NCBI RefSeq assembly: GCF_013415325.1
Contig: NZ_JACBYE010000006.1
Coordinates: forward strand, 1 to 64,000
Source of the DNA: Sanguibacter inulinus
Lineage (GTDB): Bacteria; Actinomycetota; Actinomycetes; Actinomycetales; Cellulomonadaceae
Length of the DNA stretch: 64,000 nucleotides
Reading direction: 5' to 3'
Shown here: one piece after another, positions 32,023-40,797 of the stretch
Layout of the letters: each line of letters starts with the position of its first letter
Numbering within the stretch: the first letter of the stretch is position 1
Notes under the pieces: generated by a model
What the model was told of the DNA's origin: nothing
The model's database searches: none
What the model saw: the letters and a program-made list of their open reading frames with translations, nothing else
Position numbers and translations under genes: made by a program

Positions 32023-34206
32023 TCAGACGGCCTCGACGTGCAGGAGCACCAGGTGCTCCGGGTTCTGGGTCGGCCCCTGGACACCGACGCGGTCGAGCGT
32101 GCGGCCCGAGAGCTGGACGCCCTCGTCCCACCACGCGAGGCGGGCGGCACCGGAGCGCGTTCCCATAGCGTCAGCAGGGTCGATCGGCGTGACGCGGTAC
32201 TGGCGCGCCGGGTCGAGGCCGGGCAGGCGGACGCGGCCGGGGTACTCGTCGGCCCCCGACCCGAGCTGCACGACGGCGAAGATCGCCTCGTCCTGCTCGG
32301 TCGAGACCACGCCGTGCACCCAGGTGGTGGGCTGCGGGTGGTCGGCGCGGACGACGGTCCCGGTGTGCAGCAGACCGCGGTGCTGCTTGTGCAGGGCGAT
32401 CCAGCGGGCCAGCTGTGCCTTGTCCTCGGCGGAGGCCGACGTGAGGTCCCACTCGATGCCGAGGTGGCTGAAGAACGCCGTCCCCGCCCGAAAGCTCAGG
32501 TCGTGGCGGCGGCCCGTGGTGTGGCAGTGCGGCGAGCCGATGTGCGAGCCCATGAGCTCCGGCGGCACCAGCAGACCGGTCCCGGCCTCGATGCTCTGCC
32601 GCTCGAGGGCGTCGATGCAGTCGGAGGCCCACACGCGGTCCGTGCGCTCGAGGATGCCGAGGTCGACGCGACCGCCGCCGCTCGAACAGCTCTCGATCTC
32701 GAGACCGGGGTGCCTGCGGCGCAGCTCGTCCATGAGCCTGTAGACCGCGAGCGTCTGCTCGTGCACACCGGCCTGGCCCGTCGAGGTGTGCCCGGCCTCG
32801 ACGACGTCACGGTTGAAGTCCCACTTGACGTAGTCGACGCCGTACTCGGAGACGATCGAGTCGACACGCTCGAGGACGTAGTCGTAGGCGCCCGGGTGCC
32901 CGAGGTCGAGGACCTGCTGCCAGCGGGCCTCGAGCGGCAGCCTGTCCCCGGGCCGCAAGATCCACTCCGGGTGTGCCCGCGCGAGGTCGGAGTCGGGGTT
33001 GACCATCTCGGGCTCGAACCACAGGCCGAACTGCATGCCCAGGCCGTGCACGTGGTCGACGAGCGGCCCGAGACCGTCGGGCCACACGCCCTCGTCGACG
33101 AACCAGTCGCCCAGGCCCGCCTTGTCGTCGCGGCGGTGCCGGAACCAGCCGTCGTCGAGGACGTAGCGCTCGACGCCGATCGCCGCGGCCTCGTCGGCGA
33201 GGGCCTTGAGCTTGTCGAGGCGGTGGTCGAAGTACACGGCCTCCCACACGTTGATGAGCACCGGGCGCTCGGGGCGTCCGTTCGCGACCGAGGGGTGCTG
33301 CGGGCGGGCGCGCAGGTCGGTGTGGAAGCGGCCGGAGACCTCGTCGAGGCCGTCGCCGTAGGAGGCGTGGACCCACGGAGAGGTGTACGTCTCGCCGGCC
33401 GCCAGGATGATCTCGCCCGGGAGCAGCAGCTCGCCGGCCGCGAGCTGGCGGGCTCCGTTCATCACCTTCTCGGCGACGACCCGCGAGTTGCCCGACCACG
33501 CGACGTGCACGGCCCACACCTCGCCAGAGCGGTAGCCGAAGCCCGTGCGCCCTGCCGCGACGAGGAACGACGCGTCGAGGCCACGGGCCTTGCGCACCTC
33601 TCGGACGTGCGTGCCGTAGGTGAAGGGCTTGCGCTGCGCCGAGCGCTCGCGGATCCAGCGCCCTGTGAAGTCGAGGATCTCGTCGGCCTCGGTCGGGACC
33701 GGCAGCGAGACGTCGAGGGAGGACAGCGTGTAGGGAGCGCGGTCTGGCGCCGCGGTGCTGGTGACCGAGGAGCGGGTGCGGACGACGCCTGCGGCGGTGA
33801 GCTCGATGTCGAGGGTGAGTGCGAGGGCGGCGGCGGGGTCTTCGGCCTGGACCGTCACGCGCTGCGAGCCTGGACGCTCCCCCGCGCCGAGGGTGATCCC
33901 CTCGGGCCCGGTGGTGCGCAGGACCGTCGTGAAGTCGGCTCCGGCGCGGTGGCCGGTGATGCCCGGGGTCCCGAGCCAGCCTGCGGAGGCCTCAGGGACG
34001 ACGGTCAGGGCTGCAGGCTGGTCGAAGCTCGAGCCGGCGACCTGCGGGACGCTCGCGCGGCGCAGCTCGACAAGCTCGGCCTGGGAGACGTCCCCGAGGT
34101 CGGCGCCCCAGTGCAGGACGCGCGGGAGGAGGTCACCGGAGACGTCGAGGACGAGGCTGACCCCGGCCGCGCGCAGGTGCAGGAGGTCGGGTGCTGCAGT
34201 CGTCAC
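32023..34206 (-). CDS. Alpha-galactosidase, GH36
   Basis: A 727-residue cytoplasmic GH36 enzyme that releases galactose from melibiose or raffinose-type oligosaccharides. After an N-terminal beta-supersandwich domain, the barrel shows ERYVLDDGWF, GLWFEPEMVNPDSD, the nucleophile Asp in YVKWDFNRD, ESCSSGGGRVDLG and the acid/base Asp in VWASDCIDALE. The start is GTG 34206, with AGGAG 8 nt upstream; the ATG at 34311 lies in the promoter region. There is no signal peptide. It feeds galT and galK, which follow. Confidence 0.93.
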   Translation of the reverse strand: MTTAAPDLLHLRAAGVSLVLDVSGDLLPRVLHWGADLGDVSQAELVELRRASVPQVAGSSFDQPAALTVVPEASAGWLGTPGITGHRAGADFTTVLRTTGPEGITLGAGERPGSQRVTVQAEDPAAALALTLDIELTAAGVVRTRSSVTSTAAPDRAPYTLSSLDVSLPVPTEADEILDFTGRWIRERSAQRKPFTYGTHVREVRKARGLDASFLVAAGRTGFGYRSGEVWAVHVAWSGNSRVVAEKVMNGARQLAAGELLLPGEIILAAGETYTSPWVHASYGDGLDEVSGRFHTDLRARPQHPSVANGRPERPVLINVWEAVYFDHRLDKLKALADEAAAIGVERYVLDDGWFRHRRDDKAGLGDWFVDEGVWPDGLGPLVDHVHGLGMQFGLWFEPEMVNPDSDLARAHPEWILRPGDRLPLEARWQQVLDLGHPGAYDYVLERVDSIVSEYGVDYVKWDFNRDVVEAGHTSTGQAGVHEQTLAVYRLMDELRRRHPGLEIESCSSGGGRVDLGILERTDRVWASDCIDALERQSIEAGTGLLVPPELMGSHIGSPHCHTTGRRHDLSFRAGTAFFSHLGIEWDLTSASAEDKAQLARWIALHKQHRGLLHTGTVVRADHPQPTTWVHGVVSTEQDEAIFAVVQLGSGADEYPGRVRLPGLDPARQYRVTPIDPADAMGTRSGAARLAWWDEGVQLSGRTLDRVGVQGPTQNPEHLVLLHVEAV

Positions 34207-34240
34207 AGGGGTGACTCCTTCGTCAGGGCGTCGTCGCGGG

Positions 34241-34310
34241 TGGTCAACGTGCACCAACATACGCCACCCGCAGGCATTCTTTCTACGTCGGAACTTAAGA
34301 AGGTTGACCA
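34241..34310. promoter_or_regulatory. Divergent gal/ROK control region with a split inverted repeat
   Basis: TGGTCAAC (34241-34248) and GTTGACCA (34303-34310) are exact inverted copies 54 bp apart. Between them lies an AT-richer stretch with the inverted pair TTCTT (34278-34282) and AAGAA (34298-34302). This is the expected place for ROK-repressor operators and the alpha-galactosidase promoter. A TAAACT box at 34416-34421, only 10 bp before the ROK start, suggests a leaderless ROK mRNA. Confidence 0.4.
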
Positions 34311-34430
34311 TCGCGGACCGACGGCGTTCTCATGCCACCCCACCCTTCTTGACCCACCGGCTCACAGCACCACGCCGCAGGAGAAGGACCCTCTCGGGAT
34401 AGTTGACACGTGGAATAAACTCGTCCCACC

Positions 34431-35633
34431 ATGACCTTCCCTCTCCAGCCGGCGGTATCGGCGCCGGCAGTCTCGACAGCGTGGACGCCGCTGTCCGGGC
34501 CGACGCGCCAGATCGCTCTCGAGGTCCTCCTCGACGGGCCGCTGTCGCGGAGCGCGCTCTCGCAGCGGCTGGGCCTCTCCCCCGGCAGCCTCACCCGGCT
34601 CACCAAGCCGCTGCTCGACGCCGGGCTCCTCGTCGAGGCGAGCACTCCGGCGGGCGCCGACGACGCCCCACGGCTCGGGCGTCCGGCCCAGCCCCTCGAC
34701 GTCGACCCGTCCTCGCACCACTTCGTCGGGGTCAAGCTCACCGGCGACCACGCCTACGCCGCGCTGACCGACCTGCGCGCGAGCGTCCTCGCAGCGACGG
34801 ACGCGCCGCTCGACGCGACCGACCCTAGGCACGTGGTCGACGTGGTCGCGCAGCTCGTCGACGACCTCGTCGCGGCGCTCGCGACGGTCCGCCCGTCCGC
34901 GACGGTCACCGGACTCGGTGTGAGCCTCGGCGGTCACGTGGAACGCCGCACCGACGTCACCCTCGCTGACCACCTCGGCTGGCGCGACCTGCCGCTCGCG
35001 GCACTGCTGTCCGAGCGCACCGGGCTGCGGACCGTCGTCGAGAACGACATCGTCGCCGTCACCGAGGCCACGCACTGGTTCGGCGAGGGCCACGGCTGCT
35101 CGCGCTTCGCGCTCGTGACGATCGGTGCCGGGATCGGTTACGGCCTCGTCGTGCACGACGAGGCGGTCGAGAGCCCCGAGGCCGGCCTGAGCCTGCTGTC
35201 GCACTTCCCGCTCGCCCCCGACGGGCCCGTCGGGCCGTGCGGGCACACAGGCTGCGCGACGGCGATGCTCACGACGGGCGCGCTCGTCACCCAGGCCTCC
35301 CGACGCCTCGGCCGGGACGTCACGTACGACCAGCTGCTCGACCTCGCGGCCGCAGGCGACCCCGTGGCCCGCAACCTCGTCGACGCGAGCGGACGCGCGC
35401 TCGGCCGCCTCATCGCCGCGGTCGCGAACTTCACGATGCCCGAGCGCGTCGTGCTCGGCGGCGAAGGCGTCCGCCTCGCCGAGGTCGCCACCGACGCCGT
35501 CCAGCACGGCCTGCACGGCGACCGCGACCCCCGGACCCACCCGCTCGACATCCGCCTGCAGAGCCCCGAGCTGGCGCACTGGGCACGCGGGGCCGCCGTG
35601 GTCGCGATCCAGGCCTTCGTGCTGGGGCGCTGA
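34431..35633 (+). CDS. ROK-family transcriptional regulator
   Basis: A 400-residue repressor with an N-terminal winged helix-turn-helix (RQIALEVLLDGPLSRSALSQ through LGLSPGSLTRLTKPLLDAGL in sequence) and a C-terminal ROK sugar-kinase-like domain. The latter has the phosphate loop FVGVKLTGDHAYAAL, VTIGAGIGYGLV, and the zinc-type cluster around GPCGHTGCATAML. It is divergent from the alpha-galactosidase operon, so it probably represses it and responds to galactose or melibiose. Inference is from position and family. Confidence 0.9.
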   Translation: MTFPLQPAVSAPAVSTAWTPLSGPTRQIALEVLLDGPLSRSALSQRLGLSPGSLTRLTKPLLDAGLLVEASTPAGADDAPRLGRPAQPLDVDPSSHHFVGVKLTGDHAYAALTDLRASVLAATDAPLDATDPRHVVDVVAQLVDDLVAALATVRPSATVTGLGVSLGGHVERRTDVTLADHLGWRDLPLAALLSERTGLRTVVENDIVAVTEATHWFGEGHGCSRFALVTIGAGIGYGLVVHDEAVESPEAGLSLLSHFPLAPDGPVGPCGHTGCATAMLTTGALVTQASRRLGRDVTYDQLLDLAAAGDPVARNLVDASGRALGRLIAAVANFTMPERVVLGGEGVRLAEVATDAVQHGLHGDRDPRTHPLDIRLQSPELAHWARGAAVVAIQAFVLGR

Positions 35634-35663
35634 GGAGCTGGGCGCGCGGAAAGTCGAGGCCCC

Positions 35664-35680
35664 AGGGGCTCCCCGCCCCT
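35664..35680. terminator. Short GC hairpin after the ROK gene
   Basis: AGGGGC (35664-35669) pairs with GCCCCT (35675-35680) around a TCCCC loop, between the convergent ROK and small lipoprotein genes. It overlaps the lipoprotein stop codon. Confidence 0.45.
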
Positions 35681-36005
35681 AGCCGTCGGTCGCCTCAGGA
35701 GCCACGGTGACGTGGCCTGCACGGTCGACCACGATCTGCTGGTCGGAGCAGACGGGGCCCTCGAGCATGGTCGAGTCCCCCGAGGCTGAGGCCGAGATCA
35801 CTGCGACGTCACCCGGCGAGCAGCCGTAGCGGTGCAGCAGAGCGCCTCCCATGGAGGGCACGACGACCTCCTCGTCCCCGAGCCGCACCGTGACGGAGTC
35901 TGGGCTCTCGTTGCTGATCGTCAGGCCGCCGCTCTCGCTGCAAGCCGTCGTGAGGAGCACGAGCCCCAGACCTACCCCGGCGGCTCGTCGTCGTGTCGTG
36001 GTCAT
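35679..36005 (-). CDS. Small lipoprotein of unknown function
   Basis: A 108-residue lipoprotein. A basic MTTTRRR start is followed by a hydrophobic core and lipobox LLTTAC (Cys22). The mature part is a compact beta-rich domain of about 85 residues (LTISNESPDSVTVRLG, then EEVVVPSMGGALL) with two further cysteines (YGCSPGD, PVCSDQQ) that probably form a disulfide. Function unknown. Confidence 0.75.
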   Translation of the reverse strand: MTTTRRRAAGVGLGLVLLTTACSESGGLTISNESPDSVTVRLGDEEVVVPSMGGALLHRYGCSPGDVAVISASASGDSTMLEGPVCSDQQIVVDRAGHVTVAPEATDG

Positions 36006-36095
36006 GTGCGCCTTCTTCCCCCTGGTCTGCCTGTGCTGGGAGCCTAGGGGCGGCTGGGGGTCGCGGGAGCAGTCGCCCCGAAGCGTTCACCAGAC

Positions 36096-36596
36096 TCACA
36101 CCGCGCCACCGGCTCGCGCGCCCGACCGTGACTTCGCGCGTAGCCGTCCCACCACGAAGAAGATCGCCGCCACCGCGCACGCGGTCAGTGACACCACCAT
36201 GAGCACCACGTCGACCGGGGTCAGGTTGTCGACCGCGTCGAGGGTGCCCGTCGAGTCCTGGTGCACCAGCAGCCGCTGCACGAGCGCGACGCCAGTCAGC
36301 ACCGCGGACGACGCGGCGACAACGGCGGACCTGGTGGCCGCACTGAGCCGACGTGCCGAGGACGGGTGGTGCCGCAGGCTGTCGACCGCAGCAACCGACC
36401 ACGCCGCTGCACCCAGCAGAGCCGACCAGCCGACCGCACGCTCGAGCGGCGCCGCAGGTGTCGAGCCGGCAGGAGACATGTGCCGGGAGTGGTGCCCGTA
36501 GCGTTGCACGACGCACACGACGAAGGCCGCGGCGAGCACGAGCGTGACGACGCCCACGACCTGACGGGCTCGAGCCCGTGACCACGAGTGCTGCAC
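36096..36596 (-). CDS. Four-helix membrane protein, unknown
   Basis: A 166-residue protein with four predicted membrane segments: VVGVVTLVLAAAFVVCVV, WSALLGAAAWSVAAV, SAVVAASSAVLTGVALV and VVLMVVSLTACAVAAIFFVV. Loops are basic and the C-terminus is Arg-rich (GRLRAKSRSGARAGG). The GTG 36596 start is the first in-frame start after a non-coding run, but has no clear ribosome-binding site. No family recognised. Confidence 0.6.
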   Translation of the reverse strand: MQHSWSRARARQVVGVVTLVLAAAFVVCVVQRYGHHSRHMSPAGSTPAAPLERAVGWSALLGAAAWSVAAVDSLRHHPSSARRLSAATRSAVVAASSAVLTGVALVQRLLVHQDSTGTLDAVDNLTPVDVVLMVVSLTACAVAAIFFVVGRLRAKSRSGARAGGAV

Positions 36597-36680
36597 GGCT
36601 CGACCGTAGACGGCCAGCGTGGAGGCCGAGCGGGCGGGGTGCGGCGCTCGTGTGCAGGCATCCTCCCCTAAGGTCAGGGC

Positions 36681-37550
36681 ATGACTCGACCCGGTACCCA
36701 GGTGCTCCCCAGGCGGTGGTGGGCTCTGCTGCTCGGTGCCGGTGTGATCCTGCTCGTCCTCGGCGCGGTGATGGCCGTGACCTACTCCCTCGCCTTCGTG
36801 CAGAGGGGTGAGACGCCCGGCGGCCTGTCGTTGCCCTTCGTCGACGCCTACCCGACGACCACAGACGTGCTGCTCCCACCCTTCGGCGCCTTCCTCGTCG
36901 GTGGCTGCCTGACCTTCATCGGCGAGCTGCAGCGACGCGGGGCGATCGTCCGCGGGTACGGGAACAACATCGCGCTGTTCAGGCCGCTCGGTCTGGTGAT
37001 GCACGCCTTCTGGATCGTGGTGTCGCTCGCCGTGTGGGTCGCGATCGTGCCGCTGACCCTGTCGAAGGCCTCGCTCGACCAGGCCGCGAGCCCGTCGCTG
37101 TCGAACCTCGACGGCGGGTCCGACGTCGTCTTCCTCCTAGGCGTCTACGGCGGGCTGGTCGGTGCGATCACCGGAGCCCTCGTCGGCTCCTGGGTCAAGA
37201 AGGCCTGGTACCTGCGCACGGAGCGGCGGCTCGGCCCACCCGACCCCGGGACGAGGTCACCGGGCTGGTGGACCTTCACCTACTACTGGCGCGCAGACGT
37301 CTGGCTCGTCGCGCTCGGCGGGCTGCTCCTCGGCGTCGTCCCGCTGCCCTGGTTCCTCGGGAGCACGACAGCGGCTGTCGTCACAGCAGGCATCGGCATG
37401 GTCCTCGCGGTCGCCGGGCTGGCGTCGAGCACCCAGTACAGACGCTCGGGCATGCCCCTCGGCACGGGTTCCTCGCTCACCGGCGGGGAGACCACTGAGG
37501 CCGGTCCGGACCCCACGCCAACACGCCGCAACCGGCACCGACAGCCCTAG
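36681..37550 (+). CDS. Membrane protein of unknown function
   Basis: A 289-residue protein with about six membrane segments. The first is WWALLLGAGVILLVLGAVMAV; others include FGAFLVGGCLTFIG, FWIVVSLAVWVAIVPL, a Gly-rich segment VYGGLVGAITGALVG, VWLVALGGLLLGVVPL and VVTAGIGMVLAVAGLA. The tail is hydrophilic (PDPTPTRRNRHRQP). No catalytic motif is visible and I recognise no family. The next gene starts 40 bp later on the same strand and is also a membrane protein, so the two are likely co-transcribed. Confidence 0.65.
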   Translation: MTRPGTQVLPRRWWALLLGAGVILLVLGAVMAVTYSLAFVQRGETPGGLSLPFVDAYPTTTDVLLPPFGAFLVGGCLTFIGELQRRGAIVRGYGNNIALFRPLGLVMHAFWIVVSLAVWVAIVPLTLSKASLDQAASPSLSNLDGGSDVVFLLGVYGGLVGAITGALVGSWVKKAWYLRTERRLGPPDPGTRSPGWWTFTYYWRADVWLVALGGLLLGVVPLPWFLGSTTAAVVTAGIGMVLAVAGLASSTQYRRSGMPLGTGSSLTGGETTEAGPDPTPTRRNRHRQP

Positions 37551-37589
37551 GAGCCCGTCATCCCCAGCCTCGTCCTCGGCGTCATCGGC

Positions 37590-38294
37590 ATGAACGTCTT
37601 CGCCGTCGTGCTCGTCGTCGCCCGCGCCCGCGCCTTCCACCAGCCGCTGTACAGGCCGATGCTGCTCAACATCGGCCTGTCGATCCTGCCGGTCTTCGTG
37701 CTGCTCGTCGGCCTGGTGGCGACCTTCGTCGCGCTCGCCGGCGCGCGCAGCGACTCGACCGAGGGGGCCTTGCACCCTGTCGCGATCACCATCGCCGTGG
37801 TGAGCGCGCTCGTCTGGTTGCTGCTGCTGCCGAACGCGAGCTACCTCATCACCGAGCTCAACCTCAGCCACCGCACCGACGACGACCCGACACCGCTCTG
37901 GTACGACATCGTCCTGGTCATCACCCTGGCGATGTCCGGGGTGCTCAACCTCGTGGTCAACGTCCTCGTGGTGCAGGTGATGTACGGCATCGCCATGCAC
38001 CCGACGGACGACGTCGCCGGGCTGACACGGCCCGACACCCGGCTGGTCGCGATCGCGATCATCATGCTCAGCGCGGTCGGCGTGTACCTCGGGCGGTACC
38101 TGCGTCTGAACAGCTGGGACGTGACCCACCCGGCGTCCTTCGTCCGCAAGGTGCGCGACCACTTCTCGCAGACCGGTGCTGTGAAGACCTTCCTCGGTTT
38201 CACGCTCGTCCACACGATCTTCATCGCGCTGCTGTACCTGACGATCGGCGGGACGATCATCGACCTCGTGGTCGCGTCCCAGCACAGCCGCTGA
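37590..38294 (+). CDS. DUF1361-like integral membrane protein
   Basis: A 234-residue polytopic membrane protein with about seven helices. The stretch WLLLLPNASYLITELNLSH followed by PLWYDIVLVITLAMSG matches the DUF1361 pattern (PNAPYLxTDL and WYD). The role of the family is unknown. The ATG is at the very start of the first membrane segment, and no upstream in-frame start exists after the previous gene's stop. It is convergent with the acetyl esterase gene; repeat copy B lies between. Confidence 0.72.
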   Translation: MNVFAVVLVVARARAFHQPLYRPMLLNIGLSILPVFVLLVGLVATFVALAGARSDSTEGALHPVAITIAVVSALVWLLLLPNASYLITELNLSHRTDDDPTPLWYDIVLVITLAMSGVLNLVVNVLVVQVMYGIAMHPTDDVAGLTRPDTRLVAIAIIMLSAVGVYLGRYLRLNSWDVTHPASFVRKVRDHFSQTGAVKTFLGFTLVHTIFIALLYLTIGGTIIDLVVASQHSR

Positions 38295-38321
38295 CGAGCA
38301 GGCACCGCCTCCCCGCTCCGC

Positions 38322-38406
38322 GAGGTCGTACCCTCGGCCTCGAGGTCGCCTGGACACGCCAGAACCGACCTCCCAGGCGCTTCAGCCGGCGTGTCCGTAC
38401 GACCTC
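38322..38406. repeat. Palindromic phased-box element, copy B
   Basis: GAGGTCG boxes at 38322 and 38342 (20-bp step) face a CGACCTC box at 38400. The inner arms GGACACGCC and GGCGTGTCC pair across a loop of about 30 nt. It follows the DUF1361 stop and extends into the 3' end of the esterase gene, whose stop is at 38382. Its left flank TGACGAGC-AGGCACC is nearly identical to that of copy C. Confidence 0.82.
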
Positions 38407-39401
38407 GGCGGCACCGGCACGCGCTCCCGGAGCCACTCGAGCTGGCGGCGGACGTGGAGGGCGTCGCCGCCCTCGTGGTGGTTGAAGGGGTACACGCAGA
38501 TCTGCCGCTCTCCGGTGGCACCTGCTCGGCTGCCGTAGTGGTTGTACGCCGCGAAGACCGTCGACGGCGGGCAGATGGTGTCGCGCAGCGCGACGGCGAA
38601 GTGCGCGGGCGCCGTCGCCCGACGGCCGAGGTTGACCCCGTCGACGTAGGACAGCGTCCGCATCACCTGGTCGACCTTCTCGCGCTGGACCGCCAGGTAG
38701 GTGACGACCTCGCCGTAGGGGTGCTGGTCGGTGATGCCGAGCGCCCGTCCCACGTGGCACAGGAACGGCACGCTCGTCAGCAGCGCCGCGAGGTCGGGCA
38801 CCAGCCCGGCGACGGCGAGCGAGAGCCCTGCGCCCTGGCTGTTGCCCGCCGCGACGACCCGGGCCGGGTCGACCCCGGGGAGCTCGCGGACGGCGTCGAC
38901 GGCCCGGACCGCGTCGGTGATGAGCCGCGTGTAGTAGTACCCGCTCGGGTCCTCGATCCCGCGGGTCACGAACCCTGGCGCCGCGGGACCGCTGCCGACA
39001 GGATCGGGGGTGTCTCCCCCGCTGCCGTGCTGGCTGCCCTGGCCGCGGGTGTCCATGACGAGGCTCGCGTAGCCGGCCGCGACCCAGGTCAGCCGCTCGT
39101 GCGGGAACCCGCGCCCGCGCCCGTAGCCCGCATACTCGACGACGGCCGGCAGCAGCGTGCCGTCCGTCCCGGCGGGGCGGGAGAACCAGGCCTTGACCGG
39201 GTCACCGCCGTGCCCGGCGAAGGTCACGTCCCAGGTCTCGACGAGCGTGAGCCCGGTGTCCACGCGGACCGCGTCGACGAGCACCGGCCGCGCCCGCGCC
39301 TCGTCGAGGGTCCTGCGCCAGAAGGCGTCGAGGTCGTCGGGCTCGGGCACCTCCGGGCGGTAGGTCTCGAGCTGGTCCAGGGGCAGGTCGAACAGGGCCA
39401 T
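38382..39401 (-). CDS. Acetyl xylan esterase/cephalosporin-C deacetylase family (CE7)
   Basis: A 339-residue alpha/beta hydrolase of carbohydrate esterase family 7, removing acetyl groups from xylo-oligosaccharides in the cytoplasm. The triad is visible: Ser188 in AAGNSQGAG, Asp274 in ALRDTICPPS and His308/His309 in PFNHHEGG. Conserved RGQGSQ lies at 119-124. The last residues, PPRSYGHAG (331-339), are encoded by palindromic repeat copy B rather than by a conserved domain end. It lies downstream of the LacI gene on the same strand, as part of the xylan locus. Confidence 0.92.
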   Translation of the reverse strand: MALFDLPLDQLETYRPEVPEPDDLDAFWRRTLDEARARPVLVDAVRVDTGLTLVETWDVTFAGHGGDPVKAWFSRPAGTDGTLLPAVVEYAGYGRGRGFPHERLTWVAAGYASLVMDTRGQGSQHGSGGDTPDPVGSGPAAPGFVTRGIEDPSGYYYTRLITDAVRAVDAVRELPGVDPARVVAAGNSQGAGLSLAVAGLVPDLAALLTSVPFLCHVGRALGITDQHPYGEVVTYLAVQREKVDQVMRTLSYVDGVNLGRRATAPAHFAVALRDTICPPSTVFAAYNHYGSRAGATGERQICVYPFNHHEGGDALHVRRQLEWLRERVPVPPRSYGHAG

Positions 39402-39549
39402 GTGCCGTCCTCGTCGTCGGTCATGTCTGGCCCCGGGCGCCGTCGCCCGGAGCGGTGAAGGTCGTACGGGTGGTGCAGGTGGCGCGGCTCGTGCACGGTC
39501 CACCGGCGGCATCAGCCTCGACCGGCGGGTCCGGCACGCACCTCGGATC

Positions 39550-40644
39550 TCACCCCTCCCAGCGCGCCGTGCTCTCCCGGACGACCAAGGACGTCGCCAG
39601 GTCGATGCGCCGGTTGGGGATGCTCTCACCCCGCGCGAGCGAGATGAGCATGCGTGTCGCGGTCCCGGCCATCTCCTTGAGGGGCTGGTTGACCGTGGTC
39701 AGCGCGGGTCCGATCCACTCGGTGAGGGGCAGGTTGTCGTAGCCGACCACCGAGAGGTCTTCGGGGACGCGCAGGCCGAGCTCGCGGGCGGCGCGGAGCA
39801 CCCCGAGGGCCTGCATGTCCGACCCCGCGAAGATCGCGCTCGGCCGGTCGGGCCGCGAGAGCAGCGCGAGGCCGTGCTCGTAGCCGCCGTCGACGTAGAA
39901 GTCGCCGTAGCGGGTCAGGCTCGGGTCTAGCGGGACGCCGGCCTCGTCGTGCGCGCTGCGGTACCCGTCGACCCGCGCCCGCGAGCACAGGACGTCGCTC
40001 GGACCGGAGATCACAGCCACGCGCCGATGACCGAGGGCGAGCAGGTGCCGGGTCGCGGAGAGCCCGCCGTTCCAGTTGTTCGACCCGACCGTCGGCACGT
40101 CCTCGGGCGGCTCGCCCGCGGTGTCGACGACGACGAAGGGGATCGACCGGCTCTCGAGCTGGTGGCGCTGCGAGGCGTCGAGGTTGGAGAGCACGAGCAG
40201 CACACCGAGAGGCCTGCGGGCCAGCGCCGCGTCGAGCCACTCCTGGGGAGGCCTGTGCACGCCTCCGAGCTCGGACAGCACGACGCCGACCCCGGCGGCC
40301 GCTGCGGCGTCCTCGACACCCCGGATGATCTCGATCGACCAGGCCGAGTCGAGCTCGTGGAAGGCGAGGTCGATGAGCGGCTGCCCGGCCGAGGTCGGCC
40401 GCTGACGACGCCGCCGGTACTGGTGACGCTCGAGCATCTCCTCGATGCGCGAGCGCGTCTCGGGCGCGACGTCCGGGCGACCGTTGAGGACCTTGGAGAC
40501 CGTCGGGATCGACACCCCGGCCTCGGCCGCGATCGACGCGATGGTCGCGGGGGCGGCCGTCCCGGCCTGGGCAGCGGCGACCGCAGACGCGCCCGGCACC
40601 CCGGCCTCGGTCGGGGCGTCACCCCTGGTCGTGCGTGCTGCCAT
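39550..40644 (-). CDS. LacI-family transcriptional regulator of the xylan locus
   Basis: A 364-residue LacI-type repressor. It has an unusually long Ala/Thr-rich N-terminal extension of about 32 residues, then the helix-turn-helix ATIASIAAEAGVSIPTVSKV and hinge LNGRPDVAPETR, followed by a periplasmic-binding-like sensor domain (VISGPSDV, IFAGSDMQALGVLRAARELG, VVGYDNLPLTEW). It is divergent from the 13-kb GH3-GH67 operon, with matching operators on both sides of the intergenic region. The inducer is probably a xylo-oligosaccharide. A 148-bp gap to the esterase gene holds a CCGGGCG hairpin at 39433-39450. Confidence 0.93.
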   Translation of the reverse strand: MAARTTRGDAPTEAGVPGASAVAAAQAGTAAPATIASIAAEAGVSIPTVSKVLNGRPDVAPETRSRIEEMLERHQYRRRRQRPTSAGQPLIDLAFHELDSAWSIEIIRGVEDAAAAAGVGVVLSELGGVHRPPQEWLDAALARRPLGVLLVLSNLDASQRHQLESRSIPFVVVDTAGEPPEDVPTVGSNNWNGGLSATRHLLALGHRRVAVISGPSDVLCSRARVDGYRSAHDEAGVPLDPSLTRYGDFYVDGGYEHGLALLSRPDRPSAIFAGSDMQALGVLRAARELGLRVPEDLSVVGYDNLPLTEWIGPALTTVNQPLKEMAGTATRMLISLARGESIPNRRIDLATSLVVRESTARWEG

Positions 40645-40665
40645 GCGGCTCTCACCTGTCGTCCG

Positions 40666-40684
40666 GTCGCAACTTTCGAGCGAC
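40666..40684. promoter_or_regulatory. LacI-type operator O1
   Basis: The palindrome GTCGCAACTTTCGAGCGAC lies just upstream of the LacI start. Its core CGCAACTTTCG (40668-40678) matches O2 at 40798-40808 in nine of eleven positions. Confidence 0.6.
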
Positions 40685-40738
40685 CATAGCACCCGCTCCC
40701 CCGCGCTCGGCAGCGGGAAAGCCTGTTCCACGAAACCC

Positions 40739-40768
40739 TTGACGCCCGTCAAGACTTCACCCTACTGT
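40739..40768 (+). promoter_or_regulatory. Promoter of the xylan-utilisation operon
   Basis: TTGACG (40739-40744), an 18-bp spacer and TACTGT (40763-40768) form a good sigma-70-type promoter for the operon starting with GH3. The leader to ATG 40885 would be about 110 nt and contains operator O2. Confidence 0.6.
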
Positions 40769-40797
40769 CACGTCTCAACAGGTATCGCCCTTTCGGC

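Noticed and set aside
34403-34408. TTGACA as -35 of the ROK gene
   Set aside because: The only good -10 (TAAACT, 34416) is 7 bp away, far too close for a sigma-70 promoter.
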